Source: Austropuccinia psidii
Taxonomy: Eukaryota > Basidiomycota > Pucciniomycetes > Pucciniales > Sphaerophragmiaceae
Assembly (NCBI GenBank): GCA_023105745.1
Contig: JALGQZ010000003.1
Span: 74,188,696 to 74,252,695, forward strand
Direction of reading: 5' to 3'
DNA: 64,000 bases
Position 1 is the stretch's first letter. Each line of letters begins with the position of its first letter. Below the pieces are notes generated by a model. It was not told where the DNA came from, searched no databases, and saw only the letters and a program-made list of their open reading frames with translations. This document shows, in pieces, positions 48,437 through 59,070 of the stretch. The position numbers were made by a program, and so were the translations under genes.

Positions 48437-49303
48437 CATTTTCAGGACTCAATTCTTCAACTCCAAATCAAGTCCTCAAATACATCACTCATTTTGAAGG
48501 TTGACTTCAGATCCTCAGTCATACAATTTATGGTGGTGACCAGAAGGTTATTTGAGGGCCCCAAATCTTTGGCTTTCCAGTTGTTGGTATTATACTCTAG
48601 GATTATTCAAGGGTTTATTTCAAGAGGGTTTTGAACATCAAGACAGTTTTCAAGGCATCAAGCACTCCTTGGAAAATTCAACTGTTACATACAGGATGTA
48701 TTCAGAAAACCTGTATAGCATTGACCCTTTTGGGCCAATTCATATTCCATGGTGGGAATTCAAGACACGTAGTTCAAATTTCAACATGGCCAGATCTGTA
48801 TTGACCCAATTCCGTCAATACAGCTGGGTGACTCTCCTTCCAGGATCAGTCTTTCAGCTTTTCACATGTACTGGCCACATTTTCACACCTGGGGACTTTT
48901 TCTCCAGTTAATTAATATATTGGATATATTTTTATTATTATTTTCTTTTCATTATTAAAGTAAATACTGATAATCTGACCTCAGTCATTTGTACCTTTTT
49001 CTTTGCCTGTCAGTGGATATTGGTGGTCATATCCTTTACTAATTTCAATGTTCTTTCTGGCAGGTTGAAACAGTGAATTGTGTATTCATTTGGTTGGCTC
49101 TTTGTCCTTTGGCTTTTCTCTTATTATTCTTTAGCCTTTGGCTTCATTCTTATCTTTGGCATATCTTGTATTTCTCTCATTTTCCCTTAAAGAAATATAT
49201 TCTTATTTTATTTCTTTATTCTTTTGGAGCCCTCCAAGTGAGCTCTTGATTCCTGAGGGCCAGGCCACTCTTGTTTTTCCTGAGGGCCCCTGTGACAAAG
49301 CCT
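48437..49303. repeat. Unclassified repeat, copy A
   Basis: About 0.55 kb of this block (48760-49300) is a diverged direct copy of 54680-55180. Shared landmarks are CTGGGGA followed by CAGTTA.TTAAT, then GGCAGGTTGAAA, and GAGCCCTCC...GGCC...CCCCTGTGACA. I see no gene and cannot place it in a known family. Confidence 0.5.
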
Positions 49304-49796
49304 TAAACTACAAACTAAACCCCAGCTTGAACATAAAAAAAGATGTTTGACACCACATGTGGTCTGAATTAAGTTAAGAAAGAATTATTTTCATTTTTTT
49401 ATACCATGAATCTTCAAAACTTTATTTGAGTCTATTCAGAGTTGAGTCACAGAAATTCTACCCAGAAAGGAGCCAAGGTAAAATCTCATGGGGACTCCAA
49501 TTTTGAAAGACAAAACCCATCCTGATTAACCAGAAAGAAAATTATAATAATTTTCCAAAAAATGTTTCCAAAAATCATACAATCTTCAAGTTTTCAATTA
49601 TTTTGTATTTCTACCAAATTTTGATAAGAAAAATATTCATTTTGAAATTTTCTTATTCTTGTGAAATTTATTTGAAAATAGAAATCACATTCAAATTTGA
49701 TTGTTATTTGGTCATTCTTAATAGAAAAATCTCCTTGATATTAATTATATGTTTTTGGTCTTTTGGGTATCCCAGAGTACCTCTAAAGCTCACTGT
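49304..49796 (-). repeat. Gypsy LTR fragment, reverse
   Basis: Reads like the first part of a Gypsy LTR on the minus strand. It contains GACACCACATGTGGTCTGAATTAA and ends with GGTCTTTTGGGTATCCCAGAG and CTCTAAAGCTCACT. Strongly diverged. Confidence 0.6.
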
Positions 49797-50364
49797 AAAG
49801 TCCATTCACTTTTCCAGTCTTTTTTCTAAGAAATACTATAATAAATACAAGGAAATATTTTCTTAGAGTTTGAAATGATGAATAAAAGTGCGATTAAAGA
49901 GATCATAAATGGCTTCTTGTGTGGAAGCACCTCAAGTCAGTTGTATGGAGGGATTTTCCTCAATCATGATGGTTATTGATAAAAATTGACCAAATGAAAT
50001 TCTTCTATCTATCCAGTCTTTCCTTGATAAAAGTTCACCCAATTAAGAGATTCCTAACCCTTTAAAAGTCAAAAAATAAACAGATTTAAAAATTAGATAT
50101 AGCGTTGGAGTATGAGAAAATGGCAGCTTTTGACTTTTTTGACCAGATTCCACCTTCCAGGTTGCATTGGCGTGGAGGAGGAGCTTAGCAGGACGCCCCG
50201 ATGTGCCCAGGGCATGCCCTCGCGCCTACTCGCGGAGTTAACCGTCGCCCGCCGCCCTATTCGGATGACAGCTTGCCCTTCAATTTTTGCATGCCCTCAC
50301 CACTCCATCCCAATCGTCACAAAGTAGAGCAAACGATCCTTCAAGCGGTTCAGAAATACTTACA

Positions 50365-51115
50365 ATGAGTACGAATGCTTCGAGTGATCGCAGTCAAGCG
50401 AGCTTGGTTTCGCCCGATTTGCTTCAAAAAATGGAGGAGTGTTCAGCTGCCTTGCAACCTTTCAACGCCTCGGCGTCTTCAAATATTCAGAATGGATTGA
50501 CTCGCCGTGAATTAGCTACCTTCCAAGGAAAAATGGCCAAGACGCTGGATCATATGCTTGGTGGTGTGACTGATATTTCTTCATTATGTTTTTTGAATAA
50601 CCCCCATCATTTCTCATCTCGAGTTTGGGTGCTAAGTAATTTCGACGTTTGAACCACCAAGTTTATTCGAAATTGATGACTAAGGCGGCTGAAGATCGCC
50701 TAATGGATGAAGAAATTGTCGGTCCTCGCTTTTGATCACGTCTTCAATCTATTTTTTGAGATTGTTTGATTTGTTTGGCTTCCAGCAAAAATTGAGGGCA
50801 TATCTTCGTCGCGTTCAACGAAATGTGGATTTATCCCGATCACGGGCTGAAGTTGATCGAGGGCCAGCAAGAAGGTTCGTTTCTCAAGGTACTGCTAACC
50901 TCAAGTGCCTTGATCTTGCACCAAAGCGAGCTCGATTGTCGGAAGCCCAAATCGAGGAGAAGATAAGAAAGGGTAAAGAAAGCGATAAGGTCGAGTTGCC
51001 GCAAATTAGACAGGTTATCAAGGCTTCAAACAATGACCACAAAGTAGTCATTGATTGTGATGAGGATGACTCTAACGAAGGCCAGGACGATGACCTCAAA
51101 ATTTACGTTGATTGA
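50365..51115 (+). CDS. Host-like gene of unknown function, three exons
   Basis: The only gene here that does not look transposon-derived. ATG at 50365 (MSTNASSDRSQ). Exons 50365 to about 50563, 50662-50717 and 50786-51115 are joined by introns of about 98 and 68 bp in matching phases, giving about 196 residues. The middle is probably helical or coiled-coil (LTRRELATFQGKMAKTLDHML, VYSKLMTKAAEDRLMDEEI, QKLRAYLRRVQRN). The C terminus is very acidic (CDEDDSNEGQDDDLKIYVD). The size and helical character would fit a small complex subunit, but I see no motif that names it. The sequence has many CpGs in contrast to the AT-rich repeats on both sides. The exact first donor site (50561 or 50564) is uncertain. 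Confidence 0.6.
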
Positions 51116-52112
51116 GATGCGATTGCTTTTTTGGATAGGTGAGGCGCGTAGCTAGCCTTTAAACCCATTCAGCACCAGCTGATGAATTGCTTATCTTCAA
51201 CCTTTCCACAAAGCAAAGTCATCAATATCGAAGCCTTCTCTGTCCATCCTTGACTCAAGTGAAATCACGTAAGGTGGCATAGGCTCTTTTTTGCGAAAAT
51301 ACACGCCCTTGTAAAACCTTTACCATGATGATTTTTTAACTTATCTTGTAAATTTAAATTAAATAGCTGTTGGGCCAACTGGTTCATTGGAAAATTCATA
51401 TTCCATCAGTCTGGCTTCGTTTCTGCCTGCCACCTTTTCCGTGGCCAAGCGAGACCTTGATGTGAGAAATCACCCCAAGCATGATGTTTTCAATTTAGTG
51501 CATCAGCCTAAAAATTATTACAATAAAACCTGTCCTCAATTATACACATCATCGAGTCCACAACTTCCATAGCCCATATTCCAAGCCTATACTTCGGTAA
51601 GGTGTTTTCTTGTATCAAGTCTCCTCAGACTCATGCTGTAAAACGATAATTCACTGATATGCAAATTTCAATTAATACTTTTTTTCTACAAAATATAGCG
51701 ATAAAAATAGGGAGAGAGCTTCAAGAACTAAAACACACCCGCTGCAAAAAATTCTTAAACATTAAGCAAGTCAACGATAGCCAAAGTTTTGATTAAAGAA
51801 TTATAAAACAGGAGCCATGACGCTCATTACACAATCAGCTTTTGAGAATCAGTAGACAACTCATTGAAAATAGCTGTGTCTTTAGAGACTTGAAAGCTTA
51901 AACAATAGGAATAGGAGAAAAATGGAATTCTGGCAATGAAAATCTTGAAGATCATGATTGATAAAAGGGTTTAGGAGAAAAATGTTAGTATTTGTTTGTG
52001 TAAGGGAAATAACCATTATTAATTTGAATCAATTTTTTGAGGAAATATTACTCAAAAAAGAAGTTCAAGACCATACAGTCTTTTTAAAATTTCAATCTAC
52101 ATTGGGAAAATC
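51116..52112. other. AT-rich region with no recognised feature
   Basis: One 60-codon open piece at 51387-51572 (DLDVRNHPKHDVFNLVHQ) could be an exon remnant, but it has no start codon or clear splice pair. Otherwise nothing is seen. Confidence 0.4.
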
Positions 52113-53592
52113 TGTGAGCCTTAGAAGTATGGTCTGTAAGTTGAGTTTGAGAAAGCTGTAAAATGAAATTGGGAATGTCAGCCTGTGACTCAAAACCAGA
52201 GCACAAGCATGACAGCCAAATACCATAAACCAATGGTAAAGCCAAGATACCACCAAAACATGGAGCTGAGCCAAACCAGCTCAAAAAGTATCCAAAGAAA
52301 GAGGAAACTCACCTCTTTCCAAATATACAAGTCCAATCATCATAGGACAAAGAATAACAAAGTTATTCCTGCTCAAAGTTGTTGCTGAGCAGAAACCTTT
52401 ATTTTCACCTCTCATCTGAAATCCAGAAAAAGAGGCTCAGCCCCATGAAATGGGTATTCAAAATGAAGCTCTAAATCAGGGCTATCCAATGGTACCAGCC
52501 AAATTGAGCTAGAATCAGAATTACTGAAGTTATAACCAAAATAAGGTCAAATGAGGGGGGTTAAAATATTCACCTCTCATCTAACTTCAAGATTTTTAGT
52601 GTGAGATACCTAAAGTGGGGTCTTTTTTGGAAAGAGCACAATCAGGGCTATCTTATGGTGCCATTCATTTCCCCATATCTCATATAGAACAAAGGTTATG
52701 GAGCAAACAAGCTCCATACAGATATTGAGAAAATCATATATATGTACAAAAAATCTTGTACATGGCATAACTTTGCCATATTTAATGATAAACATATCAA
52801 GTGAGGAGCCATTGTGTAAAACACATCCAGGGATACACAATTAACCAACTTTGAGCTTGATATCTCAAACACTGACTGAGTTTTAGCAGTTTTAAGGTTA
52901 AAATCCCACCATTGGGCCAATACACCTTTTCTGTGGGATAGTATCCCACAACCCTGATTATGAGGTGTCAAACAGACAAAGAAGCTTGTTTATACTTCAA
53001 TAACTCATAGTTTGGTAAATTCTGGGGTCCCATACAGGATCCGTACAGCATTCTACATGTAATACATGTCAGAAGAGGGCTGTGTGGTCCCCAGATGAAA
53101 TTTTTCACCCTGTATTGGCAAAAACTGCCCAGATGTGGTTTCAAAACCACATCTGAGCCCAATACAGGATATACAGGGATTGTGAAAACCACAAGCCAGT
53201 CCTTGCAAGTGAAAAATCTCCACTTCTTCTAGTGAAAGGTCCAGAAGGCTTTTTCACCCAAGTTTAGGATAAAAAGGAGCCTTTTGTCCACAAGAAAAGG
53301 TTTCCTCATCCTGTTCTTGAATTTCAATAAAGTATAACTGTCCAAAGCAGTTATACTCTTGGAAAAGAAGTCAGCTATACTTTAAATTTAACTATTTTAG
53401 CTTCTATTATAGTAAATCAACTGCTAAAACTGCACCCAGGGCTTTCAGCAGTGCTCACCACCACTATTTTATTAATAGTAAAGCCCTTTAATTTTTATTT
53501 GAGAACCTTCTTTATCATTACTATCCATTTTACAGTCATAGTTTTGGCTGTAAGTATTATTATTACCACCTCATCATAGACTCAGCCTGACA
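52113..53592 (+). repeat. Divergent Gypsy-type LTR (1480 bp)
   Basis: Begins TGTGAGCCTTAGAAG and ends AGCCTGACA, directly followed by TTTTGGCATCCTGGCC, which looks like a primer-binding site. A polyadenylation-like AATAAAG lies at 53326. It is therefore a 5' LTR of a separate subfamily. Confidence 0.6.
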
Positions 53593-54505
53593 TTTTGGCA
53601 TCCTGGCCATGTTTTTTTAACCTTTTTTGGACCTTAAAAGTGAGTTTTTTCTTCAATTCTTATTTTCTCACACTATTTTTTCTTTTTTTAGCTGTGAATT
53701 TTTTAAAGAAATAAATATAAAACATATCTTATATTTGTTTTTTGAGTGGCATATGATCACATACCACTTTGTTTTTTTTACTTTAATTACCTTGTTGTGT
53801 GGTTGATTTTAATTTAATAACCACAAAACCTTTATTTTCGGTTTGTTTTACATATTAAAACACTTTAACCCATCAATAATGTCCCTTTCAATTAAAAAGG
53901 ACACCTCTCTTACTGTAAACCAACAGTATTAGAGGCATGGTTGGGCATATTGATAGTTTCAATTGCCAAATACATAACCACGTTTAGATTACACTTGTTA
54001 ATTACAAGTTAATCTGTGAGATACTGGTATACAAACATGGTACCAAAAACCCACAAGCTGTATTTTTTGACATGTAATTGATAATTTCAATTTAACTGTC
54101 ATAATAGAAGGGTATAATATAGAAATCTATTTCCCAGAGGCCATTCTTAGATGTACAAACAGTATTTTAAGAAGTCTTAACTGACAATTAGCCCTATTTG
54201 TCCTTTTTGATTCAGAGGAAGAAAATTTCATACCAATTGAAACCCAGTCACAGGCCAACATAACAGTGACACCCTCAGAACGAGAGGAAAGCAAGGGCAA
54301 AGGAAAGAGGCACAGTGAAGGCCTTATCACAGTCAAGAAGTGGACACCAATTTCCACTCGGAGGAGTAGAAAACCACAAAACTCTGCATCAATACAAGGT
54401 GAAAAAACCTTAATCACTTGCACAGGAAAGATTACAATAATCAACTGTGAAAACCACTCATCAGGGGTAAGGGTATTCATTGATACACCCACTCAAAAAC
54501 CTTAA
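53593..54505 (+). pseudogene. 5' internal remnant of the divergent Gypsy element
   Basis: After the LTR, a T-rich leader leads to a TTCAG acceptor at 54215. The open exon that follows (to a stop at 54505) reads ...ETQSQANITVTPSEREESKGKGKRHSE...STRRSRKPQNSAS. Layout resembles the first coding exon of the other Gypsy copies, but the residues are not clearly homologous. The rest of the element is absent. Confidence 0.4.
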
Positions 54506-55418
54506 ACCAGCAAATCCACTGTGTGCATTGACATTCATTTTCAGCAATCTTACTTGCAGAAACATGCATACAGTCTAGTTCATCAATACGGCCTGTCAAT
54601 ACTTGTACAGGTTGGAATTACCCAATACAGTTTGGATACACCATTTCCAAACTGTATGATCACTCAATACAACCACTCCTCTTGTACAGGACCTGTATTG
54701 GCCAGACTCAATTCAATCATCAAATCCTCTCATGTAAATTCTCTCTCTGGATCAGGGCTGGTGATTCTCACATATACCAGCCCCTCTTTCTCCCCCCTGG
54801 GGAGTTTTCCCCAGTTAGTTAATTTTATTTATTTATTATTTCATAATTATTCTTATCCTTATTTTGGGTATTATAATTATTTGATTTTTAAGTTAGTCTT
54901 TACCTGTACAATATTAGTTGGGTGGCCATATCCTTATTAACTCTTCTCTTTCCATTCTGACAGGTTGAAAGAGTGGACTTGGACTTGTTTGTGGTTGGCT
55001 CTTTTATTTCTTACTCTTATTCTTTGTTGCGGATTTTCTTATATTTCTTTTATTAATAATTCATCATATGACACTCTTAAGTGTATTCATTTCTTATCAT
55101 ATCCTTGAGCCCTCCATAAGTGAGTCCCAGTTTACTGAGTGCCAGGCCCTCTTCACTTCGAAGAGCCCCTGTGACATTACTTCAATTAACTTATATTTGA
55201 TTCTTTCTGTTCATTCATTTAAATTCATTTCTCTCATTCATCAATTATTAGCTTTCATGACTTTATGATTCTCTAATGATTATGATTATTCTTTCTCATC
55301 AATCTTCATCTCATTCATTTCATTCATACGAAAATTGATTCTTTCTATTTTTCTTAACCATTGCTGACCATTTCATTTCATTTTTTATATCTCAAATCAA
55401 ATTCTTCTGTTCTATTAT
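54506..55418. repeat. Unclassified repeat, copy B
   Basis: Direct, diverged counterpart of copy A at 48437-49303. It ends where the youngest Gypsy element is inserted. The upstream part (54560-54720) has several GTATTG/CAATAC inverted motifs. No gene seen. Confidence 0.5.
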
Positions 55419-57258
55419 TGTGAGCCTTAGAGGTAATTTCATATACCCAAAAGACCACAAATATAAAAAATGACATATTAATATAAATAAAATAAATTTA
55501 TTTATATTATTAAAATAAAAATCAAAATATAAATATAAAATTATATTAAAAATAAAAAATTAATTACAATTTAAAAAATAAAAAAATACATTAAATTTTG
55601 TAAGTATAAAATTACTTTTATACTTGAAAAAATTAAGTAAAAATGAAATTTTAACAAAATTGTGAAAAAATAAATAAATTTGGAAAAAAGTTATATAAAA
55701 ATTATTATAACTTTTTATCCAATAAATAAACACATAAAATTTATTTCACCATTGGATTCCTCATAAAAAATCAGGTGGGGTCACCTCTCAGTGAAATTCT
55801 TGTAACTCAACTCTAAATAAGCTTAAATTAAGTTTTTAGTATTTTCAATACAAAAGTTGAAAATCCTCAAAACCTTAATTTAATTTGCACCACATGTGGT
55901 GTTAACCATCAATTTTGTGTTAAAATTGAGGTGTTGTGTTTAGTTTAGAAGTTATGAGGAATTGAAGTATTTTCAATTGAATTCAATTGAAATGTCAAAA
56001 TGTGCGCATGTATTACATAAGTGAACTTTGATTTACATATGAGGTGTCAATTATTACTGTATTGTACTGTACAATTGAATTGAATTACATATGTAAATTA
56101 TAAGTATAATACATGATGAGGAATTAAAGGAAAAATAAATTGGAAAGATTAAATTTGGGGGGGAAAAGGAACTCCAGCTCTAAGGGGGAGCTAGACCCCC
56201 AAACTCCTTGCTGACAGGCGTGGGATGTCAAAATTCACGCAAAAGTTCATCACTTTTGGCCTGGAATTGAGTTACAGGGTCTGTGGACTCAATTGATGAT
56301 GAGGTTTTGATACCAACTGGAGTAGTTTTAGCTGTTGCCAAGAGGGTAAAACTACCCTTAAGATAAAACAACCATAGTAAAAACAGTTTCAACTGGTTTG
56401 TACGCCTCTTACACACATTCTGACGTGTTTTGAAGGCTCTAGGCCTGGTATTGCTATAGTAATGGCTGATTTAAGGGTCTAAAATGGCTAAAAATGGCTA
56501 AAAATGGCTTAAACCAGCCCTTTTTGGTCTAAATCAGGGTTCAATGATGCCATAATTGGCTTTTCTGTTGTCAGACTGTTTTTCACGACTGACAAGAGTA
56601 AATTTTACTTTTGGAGTAAGAGAATTGATGGCTATAAAAGAATGTCTTCTTTGCCCCACTTTTCTCTTCATGTTAGAATCTTTTCCTTTTATTAATTAGT
56701 TTAAACACTGTTAAACCAATCAATCAAAGATTCCAACCACCATTTTTAAATAATTTTAATCCTTTTAACCACGTGAAAAAATCATTATAATCATTGTTTG
56801 TAACTCTTATAATCATTTTTACCCCTGAACCACCCCAAAAGTGAATTAAAGCATCTTTCATCACTGTAAACTTTGTAACTTTGTTTCCAAATTCACTCTG
56901 GTCACTTTTGGGTGTGTTTTCTCTTGAATATTCCTTTTAAAGACTTTGTTATTTAATTAATTGCTTGCAGTTCTTTGCTCAATTAATTCCAATTGAAATT
57001 GCTCTTGAAGAAATTTCTTTTGTAGCCTTAAAATATCTCTTGTAGAGTATTTTTTGGATAAATTTTTATTGTTGGTAAAACAATAAATCTTTATAATATT
57101 ATTGTTTTATACTAATAAAGTTATAAAAAGTAAATTTGGCGTGTTTTCTCTTAAAAATAATATTTCTTACTATTTTTAATTGAATTTTACCTTATAAAAA
57201 TTTTGAGGACAGGAAAAGTACTTGATTTTTAATCAAAGTTTCATATCCACACCTTACA
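55419..57258 (+). repeat. Gypsy copy 3: 5' LTR, 1840 bp
   Basis: TGTGAGCC...CCTTACA. Contains a TATAAAAG box at 56633-56640, a likely promoter in front of TCTTCTTTGCCCCAC. The reference LTR for the family in this window. Short frames within it are not genes. Confidence 0.93.
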
Positions 57259-57278
57259 TTTGGGGGCCCAGCCGTGAT
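57259..57278 (+). other. Primer-binding-like site after the LTR
   Basis: TTTGGGGGCCCAGCCGTGAT. Starting at TGGGGGC it resembles proline-tRNA primer sites, but only part matches, so the tRNA is not certain. Copies at 29253 and (minus) 1279 have nearly the same bases. Confidence 0.4.
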
Positions 57279-57479
57279 ATTCTACCTGTGACATATTTTT
57301 ACTCTTTTTAAATCTTTTTTCTTATATTGAAAAATTTAAAAACATATAAAAAATACTTATAATCCAAAAAATCCATAAAAAATAATTTTTTTCATATTAT
57401 AAGTGAGGCTTATATTTTATTTCTTTTTTTGAAATAACCTTTTTTTTACTTAATTAATTGGCTTTTTCATTAATTTTAG

Positions 57480-58391
57480 TGTCTGACAACGTGGTAAGAC
57501 AAGAAAACATAGAAACAGCCTCAACAGTAACCAGCATTATCCCTGCCAGTACTGTTAATTCTGATCATAATAGTACTGTTATTGTGACTCAAAATAACCA
57601 ACTTGAACCAATATCTTCTGAATTGATTAACTTGGACATAAGTAATACACTTCAGAAAGCTAAAAATTTGGCCAATAGTAAGTTTTTGACGTAAAAAATA
57701 CTATTTTAGGCCTTTTTAACCATAATTATGCCTTCAACCAGGTCAGGAGCCAGATACAACCCCTCAAGCAGCTCCCAAAAAGGTAATAGACGTGATTATG
57801 GCAGAGGCCAATCAGGTACAGAAGGAAAAGGGTCAGTTGATGACTTCCAAACAACTAAAATAGGTCATTCTGAAACCGATAATACCATTTTACCTTCAAA
57901 AAGAGCTGACACCGCCACAACAAGCCTCTGTGGACATATACAAAGCCAGCCACAGTGCATACAACAATGCATTTCAATTCAAGGAGTACCAGATCCTTGC
58001 AGACCTGTGGAAGAATTGCATGAATTCTTACCTGACAGTAAGAAAATTCTTGGGCCATCCCAACACTTGCAAATTGCTCAATGGATGGCATCCATTGATG
58101 GAGAAGAAAAACATGATGCTTTTGACACTAGAATGGAGGAAAAACAACCCTCCACCACCCAAACCAGTGCCAAAAACAGCCCCAGTGGCCAGCAGCAGCA
58201 ATTCCAACGTGAAAAAGCAGCCACAAACTCCAAACAAGGGCAAAGGGAAGGCACCAGCCCCAAAACCTTACAGCCAGGGCTACAGAATCCCAAAGATTCA
58301 GCAGGATGCCATGGAAAATGTATTTCAGATGGCCAGAACCATGATGGAATTACAGAAGAAGGAGGAAGCCAGATTAAGGTTCCAGAAATGA
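57480..58391 (+). pseudogene. Gypsy copy 3 ORF1 (spliced frame, one stop)
   Basis: Exons 57480-57677 and 57742-58391, intron GTAAGT...ACCAG of 64 bp. Same frame as ORF1 of copy 2: SDNVVRQENIE, then QASVDIYKASHSAYNN, MNSYLTVRKFLGHPN and a basic PNKGKGKAPAPKP tail, ending KKEEARLRFQK. A TAG at about 57858 interrupts it (TCG in copy 2), so this copy may have lost ORF1. It overlaps the gag frame (57728 onward) one base out of phase. Confidence 0.55.
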
Positions 58392-59058
58392 TTTCTGACA
58401 TATTTGATTCCTCCCAGAGTTGTATAATGCTATAAATGACGTGAAAAAACATCTTTCTGATAAAAATGAAACCATTTGTAACAACATTAAAACAAACAAC
58501 CTGAGTCTGTGCCAAATCAATGAAACACTTATGTGTTTTGAAAAAGTTTTAAGGACAATTAAAAATTCAAATAATGATAATTCTTCTAACAATAAAATAA
58601 ATGAACAATCTGCCATTATTAAAGAATTAACAAACAAATATTCTAAATTCAATATTGATGACATAATTGAAACAAGAATTAAACAAGCCATAAATATTAT
58701 CAAAACAGATAACAAGAAAGTCCTTGATGACATTTCAAATTCATTTACTGAAGTAAAGACATATACCATTGCCTTGAAAAAGTGTTTTGATGCTTCACAA
58801 GAAGAAGTATCAAAATTATCAATGAAATTGAATCAAGTCACTGCTGATAATACAAGACAGACAGAGTTATGGCAAGAACTGACACATAAGGAAGACATGT
58901 ATAAAATTGAAGTAATAAATTTAATACAAAGCTTCCAACATGAATACAGAAATTCCCAAAGGTGTAGCAACAGTAAAATGAATGACATTGAACAAATACT
59001 GAACACCTTACCAAGAATGTCTACACCTCTAAATCAAAATGAGGGCACAAGAATTTAA
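57728..59058 (+). pseudogene. Gypsy copy 3 gag N-terminal part
   Basis: ATG 57728 (MPSTRSGARYN) lies 14 bases before the 3' splice site of the ORF1 intron, so only unspliced RNA has it. The frame runs to 58435. A one-base deletion at about 58414, relative to copy 2, shifts it; it continues in the next frame (VKKHLSDKNETICNN, coiled-coil-like) to a single TAA at 59056-59058, after which the same frame carries on as gag-pol. Without these two lesions the gag-pol would start at 57728. Confidence 0.65.
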
Positions 59059-59070
59059 AATCCACAAGTA

